The translations under genes were made by a program, and so were the position numbers. A stretch of 64,000 nt of DNA from Paraburkholderia nodosa DSM 21604 (GTDB lineage: Bacteria > Pseudomonadota > Gammaproteobacteria > Burkholderiales > Burkholderiaceae), in the NCBI RefSeq assembly GCF_000519185.1, contig NZ_JAFA01000031.1, forward strand, positions 37,066 through 101,065, given 5' to 3'. This document shows positions 34,732-43,518 of this stretch, one piece after another; position 1 is the first letter of the stretch; each line of letters starts with the position of its first letter. The notes below the pieces were generated by a model. The model saw nothing but the letters and a program-made list of their open reading frames with translations, made no database searches and was not told where the DNA came from.

Positions 34732-35205
34732 ATGCCGACCAAAACCGTTCGGAACAACTTTGCCAGCGATTTTCCGGATCAGGTTGATCAGTCGGAATTG
34801 CTCGATCTTCTCGGATACAACATCCGCCGCACCTATCTCATCGTCCAGTCGACTTTCGACGCGCAGATGGAAAAGCTCGAGTTGCGCCAGGCCGACTTCG
34901 CAGTGCTGTCGACGTTGCGCCATAACCCGGGCATCAACCAGAAGTCCCTTGCCGATGCGCTGGCCATTGCGCCGCCCAACCTGGCCACGTTGCTGGACCG
35001 GCTCGAATCGGGTGGATTGCTGACGCGGCAACGCAGTACCGACGACAAACGCATCCAGCACGTCTCGCTGACCCCTCAAGGCGCCCGGCTTCATACCCAG
35101 GCACTGAAGGCCGCCCAGAAAGCAGATGAAGTGGCCGTCCACAAGCTTTCCGGCGCCGAGCGCCAACAGCTGAAATCACTCCTGTCGAAAATCTTCTCCG
35201 CCTGA
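34732..35205 (+). CDS. MarR-family regulator, FerC/FerR-like
   Basis: A 157-residue MarR regulator with the winged-helix core INQKSLADALAIAPPNLATLLDRLESGGLL and wing TDDKRIQHVSLTPQG. It diverges from the MFS-porin-esterase genes and faces the end of the FerA-type gene. MarR-type repressors released by feruloyl-CoA control ferulate genes in other proteobacteria, so it probably senses feruloyl-CoA (inference). Confidence 0.87.
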   Translation: MPTKTVRNNFASDFPDQVDQSELLDLLGYNIRRTYLIVQSTFDAQMEKLELRQADFAVLSTLRHNPGINQKSLADALAIAPPNLATLLDRLESGGLLTRQRSTDDKRIQHVSLTPQGARLHTQALKAAQKADEVAVHKLSGAERQQLKSLLSKIFSA

Positions 35206-35219
35206 TTGTTGGGCGCCCA

Positions 35220-35244
35220 GCCGGGGCCGCTATCGCGCCCCGGC
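35220..35244. terminator. Hairpin between convergent genes
   Basis: GCCGGGGC and GCCCCGGC form a perfect 8-bp stem with a 9-base loop in the 52-base gap between the MarR gene and the end of the FerA-type gene. It has no T-run, so intrinsic termination is uncertain, but the position is right for a shared stop signal. Confidence 0.4.
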
Positions 35245-35257
35245 GGGATCAGGGCCT

Positions 35258-37381
35258 TCAATGCGGTTCGACCAGCATCAATGCGTCGAGCGCCAGCACG
35301 CCGTTGCCCTCCGGATAGACCACAACCGGGTTCAGATCAATCTCGCGGATGCCCGGCTGGGACTGAAGCAACGCGCCAAGACGCAAGACGACATCTGCGA
35401 GCGCTTCGACATCCAGCGCCGGTTCGCCGCGATAGCCTTGCAACAGCGGAGCGCCTTTCAGCAGTCCGATCTCGCGCGCTACCGCTTCCCTCGTCAGATC
35501 GTGCGGCAGCAGCCGGACGTCTCGCATCACCTCGGCTGCGACCCCACCGAACCCGACCAGGATCACCGGCCCCCACTGCGGATCGTTGCGCGCGCCCACG
35601 ATCATTTCGAGGCCGCGCCTGCCCATCCGCTCGATCAGCACGCCATCAGGTACGACAGTCGGGGCATGACGCTTCACGTTGTCGCCGAGCTGCAGCCAGG
35701 CGGCTCTCAACGCGTCGATCCCGCTCACGCCGAGGATCACGCCGCCGACGTCGCTTTTGTGGCTCAACCCGGCGGCCTGAACCTTGAGTGCGACGGGATA
35801 GCCGATGCGCTCCGCGATCGTCAGCGCGGCATCGACGTCCGTCGCGAGCTCCCCACGCGAGAACGGAACGCCGAGCGGTGCAAGCACCTGCTTCGCGCGG
35901 TATTCCGGCACTACACCAGCCTGCTGCGGCAGGCGCACATTCACCGGTTCGAGATCGGCTTCGGCGAAGTCCCGGCTGGCGAGTTCAACGAGACGTGCGA
36001 CGGCCCGCAACGCGCGTTCCGTGCTCGGGAAGTACGGGATGCCCAACTCGCGCATTTGCGCAACGTATTCGGGTGGGACGGCCGCGCCTTCATCCAGCCC
36101 CGCGCAAATTACGGGTTTGGTGGGACGCAGTTCACGCACCGCGCGCAACACAGGCGGCATCTTGATCGAGCAGGTGACCGGATCGGTCTGGATCAGACCC
36201 ACGACGATGACGGAGAACCTCGGATCGTCGAAGAGCGCCGACAGCGTGCGGTAGTAGAGCTCCGGGTCCACCAGTCCCTGCGCGGTCAGATCGAGCGGAT
36301 TGCTGACCGCAACGAACGCCGGCATCGCGGTGCGCAACGCAGGCGCATCGTCATCGCTTACCGGCGGCAGTTCGAGGTCAAGCGTTTCGCAGATGTCGAG
36401 GCACAGTGCCTTGAACGCGCCCGATTCGCCGACAATTGCGGTTCCGCTTGCCGGCAGGCGCGCGCAGCGCAGGCCGATTTCCGCAATATCGCCCAGTTCC
36501 TCCAGCGTATGCGCGACCACGATACCCGCGCGCTCGACCTTGGTTAGCATCAGCGCATGGTCGCCCGCCATCGCGCCCGTATGCGTCGCCGCCGATGCGC
36601 GCGCCGCAGCGCTCCTGCCCGGATGCAGCAGCACCAGCAGCTTGCCCGCCCGGCGAGCGGCGCGCGCAATCTCGAGCAGACGGCCCGGCTGCCGGAACTG
36701 TTCGGCGATCATCGTGATGACTCGCGTGCCGGGATCATCCAGCAGGAACTGCAGATAATCTTCGAGATGGCTCGCCGCCTCGTTGCCGGTCGATACCGCA
36801 TACGACAACGGCAACCCACGGCTTGCCAGCATCGTATTGAGCACCGCCATCATGGCGCCGCTCTGCGACAGAATGCCGATCGCCGGTTGGCTGCGGCTGC
36901 GGCTCGCCTGCTCCTTGCTCACGTTCGTTTCGATGAACGTCAGAGGTACGCGTTCGAGGTAGTTGATGCAGCCGAGGCAGTTCGGCCCTTCGACGAGCAT
37001 CCCCGCGTCGGCTGCGATTCTCGCGATCTCCTGCTGCTGCGCGATCCCCTCCGCGCCGGCCTCGGCGAAGCCCGCCGAAAAGATCACGACGGCCCCGACC
37101 TTGCGCGCGGCGAGCTGGCGTACTGCGTCGAGCACCGCTGCCTGCGGGATCGCCAGCACGGCGACATCAATGCCATCCGGCAATTGCTCGATCGAATTCA
37201 CGCACGGTCGGCCGTTGATCTCGTCGCGCTTCGGGTTGACCAGATAGATCTGGCCTCGGTAGTCATTGCGTTCCAGATTGGCCAGCAGCGATGCCCCGAG
37301 CGCACCCGGCGTCGGCGAAGCGCCGACGATGGCAATCGACGCAGGCCGCAGCAAACGCTCCACGGATTGGGTCAGGTTCAT
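35258..37381 (-). CDS. ferA: FerA-type acyl-CoA synthetase (ADP-forming family)
   Basis: A 707-residue member of the NDP-forming acyl-CoA synthetase superfamily: CoA-binding domain (1-130, SIAIVGASPTPGALG), succinyl-CoA-ligase-like domain (about 165-300, GILSQSGAMMAVLN; His267 in THTGAMAG is the likely phosphohistidine), and a C-terminal ATP-grasp domain (about 490-700). With a hydratase/lyase and vanillin dehydrogenase in the operon it should make feruloyl-CoA, as FerA of Sphingobium does, rather than the AMP-forming Fcs. It starts 18 bases after the hydratase/lyase gene. Confidence 0.85.
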   Translation of the reverse strand: MNLTQSVERLLRPASIAIVGASPTPGALGASLLANLERNDYRGQIYLVNPKRDEINGRPCVNSIEQLPDGIDVAVLAIPQAAVLDAVRQLAARKVGAVVIFSAGFAEAGAEGIAQQQEIARIAADAGMLVEGPNCLGCINYLERVPLTFIETNVSKEQASRSRSQPAIGILSQSGAMMAVLNTMLASRGLPLSYAVSTGNEAASHLEDYLQFLLDDPGTRVITMIAEQFRQPGRLLEIARAARRAGKLLVLLHPGRSAAARASAATHTGAMAGDHALMLTKVERAGIVVAHTLEELGDIAEIGLRCARLPASGTAIVGESGAFKALCLDICETLDLELPPVSDDDAPALRTAMPAFVAVSNPLDLTAQGLVDPELYYRTLSALFDDPRFSVIVVGLIQTDPVTCSIKMPPVLRAVRELRPTKPVICAGLDEGAAVPPEYVAQMRELGIPYFPSTERALRAVARLVELASRDFAEADLEPVNVRLPQQAGVVPEYRAKQVLAPLGVPFSRGELATDVDAALTIAERIGYPVALKVQAAGLSHKSDVGGVILGVSGIDALRAAWLQLGDNVKRHAPTVVPDGVLIERMGRRGLEMIVGARNDPQWGPVILVGFGGVAAEVMRDVRLLPHDLTREAVAREIGLLKGAPLLQGYRGEPALDVEALADVVLRLGALLQSQPGIREIDLNPVVVYPEGNGVLALDALMLVEPH

Positions 37382-37399
37382 GTCGACGGGCTCCCGCGC

Positions 37400-38233
37400 T
37401 CAGATATCCTGACGCGTCAGGTCGTACGTGCCAAGACCGGGCTTGTAGGTCTTGTCGTCCAGGAACTGCTTGAGCCCCTCCTTGCGCCCGTCGTCGTAGC
37501 TGTTGGCGGCTTCCTGAGCTCGCACGAGGAAATCCTCGGCATTGTCATAGGTCATCTCGCGCACACGCCGGATTGCATCCTTGGTCGCCTTCAGGGCAAC
37601 CGGATTCTTCTTCAGCAGCGCCTGCGCCACCTCGACCACACGCTCACGCAGTTGCGCGGCCGGCACCGCCTCGTTGACGAGCCCCCATTCCGCCGCCTTG
37701 CGGCCGTCGATGTTCTCGCCGAGCATCGCGTGATACATCGCGCGGCGGAACGACAGCAGTTCCGCGGCAACCTTCGATGCGCCGCCGCCCGGCAGAATGC
37801 CCCAGTTGATTTCCGACAGGCCGAAACGCGCTTCTTCGGCGCAGAACGCGAGATCACACGCGAACAGCGGACCGTAGCCACCGCCGAAACACCAGCCGTT
37901 GATCATCGCGATGGTGGGCTTCTGGTACCAGCGCAGGCGTCGCCACCAGCCGTAGCTCTCGCGCTGCGCCTTGCGCGTTCCACCGAGGCCGTGGGCCTCC
38001 GTGTCGCGGAAGTACTCCTGGAGATCCATACCGGCCGTCCATGCCGTGCCTTCACCAGTCAGCACGAGCACGCCCACGTCCGGATGAAACTCAAGCTCGT
38101 CGAACACCTGCATCATGCGCCGGTTCAGCGCCGGACTCATCGCATTGCGCTTTTCCGGGCGGTTGAATTTCACCCATGCCACGCCGTCCTCGATGCTGAA
38201 AACGACGGTTTGTTCCTCTGCCTGGCTGCTCAT
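37400..38233 (-). CDS. ech: Hydroxycinnamoyl-CoA hydratase/lyase
   Basis: A 277-residue crotonase-fold enzyme, the length of the feruloyl-CoA hydratase/lyase family. It hydrates feruloyl-CoA and then splits it to vanillin and acetyl-CoA. WVKFNRPEKRNAMSP, the oxyanion-hole region NGWCFGGGYGPLFACD and the catalytic Glu141 in GLSEINWGILPGGG are those of the HCHL group rather than of a plain enoyl-CoA hydratase. It lies between vdh and ferA in one operon. Confidence 0.92.
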   Translation of the reverse strand: MSSQAEEQTVVFSIEDGVAWVKFNRPEKRNAMSPALNRRMMQVFDELEFHPDVGVLVLTGEGTAWTAGMDLQEYFRDTEAHGLGGTRKAQRESYGWWRRLRWYQKPTIAMINGWCFGGGYGPLFACDLAFCAEEARFGLSEINWGILPGGGASKVAAELLSFRRAMYHAMLGENIDGRKAAEWGLVNEAVPAAQLRERVVEVAQALLKKNPVALKATKDAIRRVREMTYDNAEDFLVRAQEAANSYDDGRKEGLKQFLDDKTYKPGLGTYDLTRQDI

Positions 38234-38300
38234 TGCTCACTTCCTGATCGATAATGAAATATTATTTGGCATCCTGATCACTTCAGGACCCCGCTGTTGC

Positions 38301-39773
38301 CTAGAACGGATACTGCGGAACGGCGTCCTTGATCGTGACCCACTGCCAGTGCGTGTACTGCTCCCAGTCTGCCGGACCGCCCACGCTGGTGCCGTTGCCC
38401 GACGCGCCCGTTCCGCCGAACGGGTTGATGACCTCGTCGGCGACCGTCTGGTCGTTGATGTGCAGGAGACCCGTATGCAGCCGCTCGCCGAGCGCCATCG
38501 CGCGACCGACCGATGCCGAAATCACGCCTGCGGACAGGCCGTACTCGGTGCGGTTGGCCAACTCGGCCGCTTCTTCGTCAGTATCGAACGGAATCACACT
38601 GGCGACGGGCCCGAACACTTCCTCATCGAACACGCGCATACCCGGTTTCACGTTGGACAGCACCGTCGGCGCATAGAACAGGCCTTCATGCGTGCCCCCG
38701 GCCTCGACCACCGCGCCGGCCGCCACCGACGCGCCAACGATGTCGACGACGTTCTGCAGCTGGCGCTGGTCGATGATCGGCCCGAGCGCCACCTGCGCAA
38801 CAGCCGGATCCCCCACCGGCAGGTGACGCGCCTTGTCGGCGAGACGCCGGGTCAGTGCTTCCGCGATGCTGCGGTGGGCCAGCACGCGGCCCGTTGCCAT
38901 GCAGATTTGCCCCTGGTGAAACCAGGCGCCGAACGCGATCGCCGAAACGGCCTTGTCGAGATCGGCATCTTCGAGGACGATCAGCGAATTCTTGCCGCCC
39001 AGCTCCAGCGACACCTTCTTCAGATGGCGGCCAGCCAGTTCGCCAATCTTGCGGCCGGCGGCCGTCGAGCCGGTGAACGCGAGCATCGGCACGCCAGGCG
39101 CTTCGACCAGCGCCTGGCCGACATCCGCACCGCCGGGCAGCACATGCAGCAAGCCCTTCGGCAAGCCCGCAGCGGCCAGCACTTCGGCAATCACGAAGCC
39201 GCCGGCGTAAGGCGTACGCGGATCCGGCTTCAGAACGACAGCGTTACCGACCGCGAGCGCCGGCGCGACCGAACGCAGCGACAGCACGAGCGGAAAATTG
39301 AACGGCGAGATCACGCCGATCACGCCCAGCGGCAACTGGCGAGCGATGCTGAGCCGACCCGGCACGCTCGGCAGGACCCGGCCATTGGCTTCAAGCGGCA
39401 TCGCCGCAGCACGCTGCAGCAGCACGATCGATTCCCGTACCTCGTGCTCGCCCTTGGGCAGGATGCCGCCCGTTTCACGGGCGATAAGCGCCGCAGCGGC
39501 CGGTGCGTGCTCCTGCAGCAACGCAGCCGCACGATGAAAAACCGCGGCGCGCTCGCGCGGCGGCGTCGCAGCCCAGAGCCGCTGTGCGGCGCGAGCCTCG
39601 CGCACAGCGATCGCAACGTTCTCTGGGGTGGCCTTGCCGACCTGGTGCAGCGGCTGACCCGAAGCCGGCTCGATGACGTCCAGCGCGCCGGACGCCGTGA
39701 ACCAATCGCCGTTGAAAATCTTGCCGCGCCACGTGTCGGCGTTGGCAAACGAAAAGCCTGACGGATTGCTCAT
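38301..39773 (-). CDS. vdh: Vanillin (benzaldehyde) dehydrogenase
   Basis: A 490-residue NAD(P)-dependent aldehyde dehydrogenase. Catalytic Glu257 is in SLELGGKNS and nucleophile Cys291 in FHQGQICMATGR; the cofactor-site PFNFPLVLSLRSVAP and FTGSTAAGRKIG are also seen. It oxidises vanillin to vanillate. ATG 39773 is taken; the GTG directly before it may also be used (AGGAGA lies upstream). The gene sits between calA and ech. Confidence 0.92.
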   Translation of the reverse strand: MSNPSGFSFANADTWRGKIFNGDWFTASGALDVIEPASGQPLHQVGKATPENVAIAVREARAAQRLWAATPPRERAAVFHRAAALLQEHAPAAAALIARETGGILPKGEHEVRESIVLLQRAAAMPLEANGRVLPSVPGRLSIARQLPLGVIGVISPFNFPLVLSLRSVAPALAVGNAVVLKPDPRTPYAGGFVIAEVLAAAGLPKGLLHVLPGGADVGQALVEAPGVPMLAFTGSTAAGRKIGELAGRHLKKVSLELGGKNSLIVLEDADLDKAVSAIAFGAWFHQGQICMATGRVLAHRSIAEALTRRLADKARHLPVGDPAVAQVALGPIIDQRQLQNVVDIVGASVAAGAVVEAGGTHEGLFYAPTVLSNVKPGMRVFDEEVFGPVASVIPFDTDEEAAELANRTEYGLSAGVISASVGRAMALGERLHTGLLHINDQTVADEVINPFGGTGASGNGTSVGGPADWEQYTHWQWVTIKDAVPQYPF

Positions 39774-39814
39774 CACGAATGTCTCCTGGAATAATGGGAT
39801 GGAGTAGAACGTGT

Positions 39815-40582
39815 TCAGATCGCGGTGGCAGCCAGCCCGCCATCGACGGGCAGATTGACGCCGTTGATCCAGCGCGCGGAATCAGAGGCAAGAAATACGA
39901 TAGCCTCGGCCACTTCGTCGGCATACGCGGGGCGCTTCATCTTTGCAGCATCGGCCTCGACACGTTCGGGTCCGAGCATCGTGACGAAATCGCCAAGGAT
40001 CGGCGTGAAAACGGGGCCCGGCGCCACGCTGTTGACGCGCACCGAGTGCTGCGCAAACCAGTCCTGCGAACGCTTAGCAGTCCAAACAATCAATGCTTCC
40101 TTGAAGTACTGATAGCAGGTAGCCTGGGGAACGGGATGCGCATCGAGCCATTTTGCGCCGCTGTCGAAACCCGCCGTATCGGCCAGTTCGCGGTGCAGGT
40201 TCAGTCGCTGCGGCCACTCCGCGCCGAGGATCGATGCGACGTTGATCACGCAGCCGCCAGGCGCGATGCGCGGCAGCAATGCTTCGCTGAGATGGCGCAG
40301 GCCGAGGTAGTTGACGCGCGCGACGGCATCGACTGGTGCAGTGCCTGGAACGCCTGCGATGTTGGCCAGCGCGTCGATACGTGCCGGAAGTTGTGCGACG
40401 AGCGCATCGATGGAGGCCGGTTCCCCGAGATCGGCCTGGTGAAACGCGTCAAGCGTCATGTTGACGGGCTGTCGATCGACGCCAATCACGCACGCACCGT
40501 AGTACCTTGCGAGCCTGGCCGTCTCCGCGCCGATACCGGACGCCACGCCAGTGATGACCAGGGTTTTCCCGTGCAGTTTCAT
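39815..40582 (-). CDS. calA: Coniferyl alcohol dehydrogenase (SDR)
   Basis: A 255-residue short-chain dehydrogenase. The NAD(P) motif is TGVASGIGAETARLA, NIAGVPGTA and YLGLRHLSEAL follow, and the catalytic YxxxK is in CYQYFKEALIVW. The YQYFKEALIVW, RVNSVAPGPVFTPIL and VTMLGPERVEADA stretches are close to CalA from Pseudomonas HR199. It oxidises coniferyl alcohol to coniferaldehyde. It is first in the calA-vdh-ech-ferA operon. Confidence 0.88.
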   Translation of the reverse strand: MKLHGKTLVITGVASGIGAETARLARYYGACVIGVDRQPVNMTLDAFHQADLGEPASIDALVAQLPARIDALANIAGVPGTAPVDAVARVNYLGLRHLSEALLPRIAPGGCVINVASILGAEWPQRLNLHRELADTAGFDSGAKWLDAHPVPQATCYQYFKEALIVWTAKRSQDWFAQHSVRVNSVAPGPVFTPILGDFVTMLGPERVEADAAKMKRPAYADEVAEAIVFLASDSARWINGVNLPVDGGLAATAI

Positions 40583-40615
40583 GCAGTTGTCTCCTTCGTT
40601 CTGATTGAGCGTCGT

Positions 40616-40634
40616 TTATGGTTTTATACCATAA
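40616..40634. promoter_or_regulatory. Palindromic operator upstream of calA
   Basis: TTATGG-N7-CCATAA is a perfect 6-bp inverted repeat just 34 bases before the calA start. It sits in the expected promoter zone and has the size of a MarR-type site. The nearby MarR regulators are the obvious candidates. Confidence 0.5.
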
Positions 40635-40801
40635 TCGTTACTTGTTATAACTATTTTTTTGGACTTGTGCCACAACACGAAAACGGTCTGGAGGACCACC
40701 GCGGATGAGGCTGAAACCTGGCGGGAATGTCGACGCGCCCGGACAAACACGCCGGGCAACGCTGGAGGAACGTGCCGAAACGGCACGCCACAGATGAAGT
40801 T

Positions 40802-41767
40802 CTACAGGTCGAGCACGAGAAGCGCAGATCGGGCGCGCGAGCAACACGGCAGGAAGTACTCGCCGGCAGCCTTCTCCGCATCAGTAAGATAGCTGTCCCG
40901 ATGATCGGGCTGGCCTTCGAGCACACGAGTCATGCATGTGCCGCAGACGCCCTGCTCGCACGATGTCAGCACGTCTACGCCGTGCCTGGCGAGCGCTTCG
41001 ACAACCGAGCATCCGGGCTGCACGTCGATCACCGCACCGCTGCTCTGAATCCGGACCTGGAATGCCGCTTCTTCGCCCGAATACGGAGTCTGCCCGGAAA
41101 AGAACTCGTAGTGCAGCCGGTGTTCTGGCCAGCCCTGTGCGCGTGCCTCCGCCAGCACCGCCTCCATGAAGCCGCGCGGACCGCAGACGTAAAGATGCGT
41201 ATCCGCCGTCGCTGCGCCGAGCACCATGGCAACATCGAAGCCTTGATGCTCGCCTGCGTCATCGAAATGGAACTGCACGCGGTCGCGATACGCAGATCCG
41301 GCCAGCCGATGCTCGAATGCGGTCTGTTCGCGCGAACGCGTACAGTAGTGCATATCGAACGACGCCCCGAGTGTGTGCAGATGCGCAGCCATGGAAAGGA
41401 CCGGTGTCACACCGATGCCCCCTGCCAGCAGCAGGTGCCGGCCAGCCTGCGAATCGAGCGGAAAATGGTTGCGTGGCTCGCCGATACGGATCAGGTCACC
41501 CTGCTGTACGCAATCGTGGATCGCCATTGACCCGCCTCTCCCGTTCGCATCGCGCAGCACGGCGATTTCGTATCTGTCCTGCTGCGCTGGGTCGCCGCAG
41601 AGAGAGTACTGCCGCACGAATCGGTCTGGCAGATGCACGTCGATATGGGCGCCTGCGCTGAAGCGGGGCAGCGGCGCACGGTCTGCCCGCATGAGTTCAA
41701 AGCCGCAGATGCCGCGCGCCTCATCCCATTTGCGCACGACTTCGACCATCAACGTCGCGGCGCTCAC
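40802..41767 (-). CDS. vanB: Vanillate O-demethylase, reductase subunit
   Basis: A 321-residue reductase: FMN-binding domain (RQYSLCGDP at about 65-75), NAD-binding domain (LLLAGGIGVTPVLSM, YVCGPRGFMEAV) and C-terminal plant-type [2Fe-2S] domain (CEQGVCGTC with a fourth Cys further on). It passes electrons from NADH to VanA. The start is GTG 41767, whose GTGA overlaps the vanA stop and follows a strong AAGGAGG; ATG 41749 is less well placed. Confidence 0.93.
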   Translation of the reverse strand: MSAATLMVEVVRKWDEARGICGFELMRADRAPLPRFSAGAHIDVHLPDRFVRQYSLCGDPAQQDRYEIAVLRDANGRGGSMAIHDCVQQGDLIRIGEPRNHFPLDSQAGRHLLLAGGIGVTPVLSMAAHLHTLGASFDMHYCTRSREQTAFEHRLAGSAYRDRVQFHFDDAGEHQGFDVAMVLGAATADTHLYVCGPRGFMEAVLAEARAQGWPEHRLHYEFFSGQTPYSGEEAAFQVRIQSSGAVIDVQPGCSVVEALARHGVDVLTSCEQGVCGTCMTRVLEGQPDHRDSYLTDAEKAAGEYFLPCCSRARSALLVLDL

Positions 41768-42852
41768 GGGGCCTCCTTCGTGGGCACCATCGGCACAACC
41801 GGCACGACCGGACGCCCGGGCTGTTTCGCGCTCTCCCCGGCCAGCAGACGATCGATCACCTTGCGCGATAGCACACCGCCGGCATCGATGTTGAGCTTCA
41901 GCAGCGGGCGATCCGGCCACGTCAGCAGGTTCTGCTGCTGACGTTCGAGCATCTCGAGGTCCTCGGCGAAAATTTTCCCCTGGCCCTCTTGAATCTGCGC
42001 GGTCAGTTCAGCGTCGTCAGGCCGGAAATTGCGCGCCATGCCCCAGAAATACCAGATAGAGGTCTCCGTTTCCGGGGTGATGAAATCGACGACGACCGAC
42101 GAGGCCTTGTGTTCTGCGGGCGCATCGTAGCCGCCATGCCCGGCATGCGCGACACCGACCTCGATCATGACGTGGCTCGGCGGGCTGAAGCGGCAAATCT
42201 GCCAGCGATCGACTGGCACGTCGTCCGCAAGCCCGTTGCCGCGCAACGCCATCTTCCAGAAAGGCGGAGCGCCGATGTTGTTCATGAAACGGCTCGTGAC
42301 GACTTCATCGCCCTGGCTGACCGTCTTCGGCGGCGCCTCGTCGATCTCTTTCTGACCAATACTGCTTGCATGCACATAGGTTTCGTGCGTCAGGTCCATC
42401 AAATTGTCGATCATGAGGCGGTAATCGCAATTGATGTGATACAGGCCGCCGCCATAGGCCCAGGCAGGGTCTTCCGCCCACGGCAGAGGATGCAGTTTTT
42501 CCGGATCCGCCTGCGATGCGTCACCGGGCCAAACCCAGATAAACCCGTACCGTTCGACGGCGGGATAACGCCTGATCGATGGGAAACCGCCAATACGCTG
42601 CCCCGGCATCCCGGACGCCTTCCCGTCGCACCCCATCTCCAGCCCGTGATAGCCACAGACAAGCCGCCCGTCGCGGACAAAGCCGAGTGACAGCGGTGCG
42701 CCGCGATGCGGGCAGAAGTCTTCGAGGGCCACAACCTTGCTGCCCTCCCCACGATAAAACACGATCGTCTCGCCGCAGATCTTGCGGCCGAGCGGCCCGG
42801 CTGCGATCTCGTCCGGCATGCAAGCCACGTACCACGCATTCTTCAAGAACAT
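41764..42852 (-). CDS. vanA: Vanillate O-demethylase, oxygenase subunit
   Basis: A 362-residue Rieske oxygenase. The Rieske ligands are Cys47, His49, Cys66 and His69 (CPH and CGYH motifs), and the mononuclear iron motif is in NLMDLTHETYVH. With VanB it demethylates vanillate to protocatechuate and formaldehyde. ATG 42852 follows CCAGGAGG. It is divergent from a MarR gene and is not joined to the calA operon, so the two arms of the pathway can be controlled separately. Confidence 0.94.
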   Translation of the reverse strand: MFLKNAWYVACMPDEIAAGPLGRKICGETIVFYRGEGSKVVALEDFCPHRGAPLSLGFVRDGRLVCGYHGLEMGCDGKASGMPGQRIGGFPSIRRYPAVERYGFIWVWPGDASQADPEKLHPLPWAEDPAWAYGGGLYHINCDYRLMIDNLMDLTHETYVHASSIGQKEIDEAPPKTVSQGDEVVTSRFMNNIGAPPFWKMALRGNGLADDVPVDRWQICRFSPPSHVMIEVGVAHAGHGGYDAPAEHKASSVVVDFITPETETSIWYFWGMARNFRPDDAELTAQIQEGQGKIFAEDLEMLERQQQNLLTWPDRPLLKLNIDAGGVLSRKVIDRLLAGESAKQPGRPVVPVVPMVPTKEAP

Positions 42853-42904
42853 GTCCCTTACCTCCTGGTTCCCCTGGTGCAATGTTGCCGATTTCCGGCT
42901 CATC

Positions 42905-42920
42905 ATTCAGTATGCTGAAT
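42905..42920. promoter_or_regulatory. Palindromic operator between vanA and the MarR gene
   Basis: ATTCAG-N4-CTGAAT is a perfect inverted repeat 53 bases upstream of vanA. A second, imperfect element (ATCAGT..ACTCAT) lies at about 42925-42939. A TATACT -10 with GGTGAC at 17-base spacing (42943-42971) may serve the MarR gene. The sites fit repression by the divergent MarR protein. Confidence 0.5.
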
Positions 42921-43041
42921 CACAATCAGTGTACTCATTCAAGGTGACCCGGACAAGGAGAGCGGTATACTGGTTTTCCCTCGACGGGTCACCCAGACAT
43001 TCGAACAACGCGGATCAAACGAAGACCGCTCTCCCCTTGCC

Positions 43042-43518
43042 ATGAAAAACCGGAATGCCGCCGACACACAGCGTCGGCCACTGGATCTCTACGAAGAGCC
43101 CGGCCACCTGATCCGCCGCGCACACCAGATCGCGGTTGCGATGTTTTATGAAAAGCTCGGGCGCGACGTCACCCCGGTGCAATATGCCGTGCTCCGCATG
43201 CTGGATGAGTGTCCCGGCCTGGACCAGGTCACACTCGCACAGAAGGTCGCGCTCGACACCTCGACCACGGCCGACATCGCTGTGCGGCTGGAAAGCAAGG
43301 GGTGGATCGTACGGGAGATGTTGCCGAGGCGGCAGCGGCGGCTCATGCTCACGCCTGAAGGCAAGATGCTGCTGGCCGGGATGGTGCCGCTGGTGCGCGA
43401 TCTGCGCGACAGTCTTTTCGAAGGTATGGGCGAGAAGGACGCCATTGACCTGATACGCCTGCTCGGTAAATTCGTCCATTTGAACAACGAGCAAAGCCGG
43501 GCTCCGCTCAAGGCATAG
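43042..43518 (+). CDS. MarR-family regulator, probably of vanAB
   Basis: A 158-residue MarR regulator (core VTLAQKVALDTSTTADIAVRLESKGWI, wing MLPRRQRRLMLTPEG). It is divergent from vanAB across 189 bases with palindromes. Vanillate regulators in other groups are GntR or PadR proteins, so it should not be called VanR by homology; the link is positional. Confidence 0.85.
   Translation: MKNRNAADTQRRPLDLYEEPGHLIRRAHQIAVAMFYEKLGRDVTPVQYAVLRMLDECPGLDQVTLAQKVALDTSTTADIAVRLESKGWIVREMLPRRQRRLMLTPEGKMLLAGMVPLVRDLRDSLFEGMGEKDAIDLIRLLGKFVHLNNEQSRAPLKA

Noticed and set aside
36557..38254. A 565-codon open frame on the plus strand.
   Set aside because: It is antisense to the ferA-type and ech genes, rich in Arg, His and Ala, and has no domain. 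Long antisense frames are normal in GC-rich DNA.
38115..39761. A 548-codon open frame on the plus strand.
   Set aside because: It is antisense to vdh, which has an intact catalytic set; the plus-strand product has no family features.
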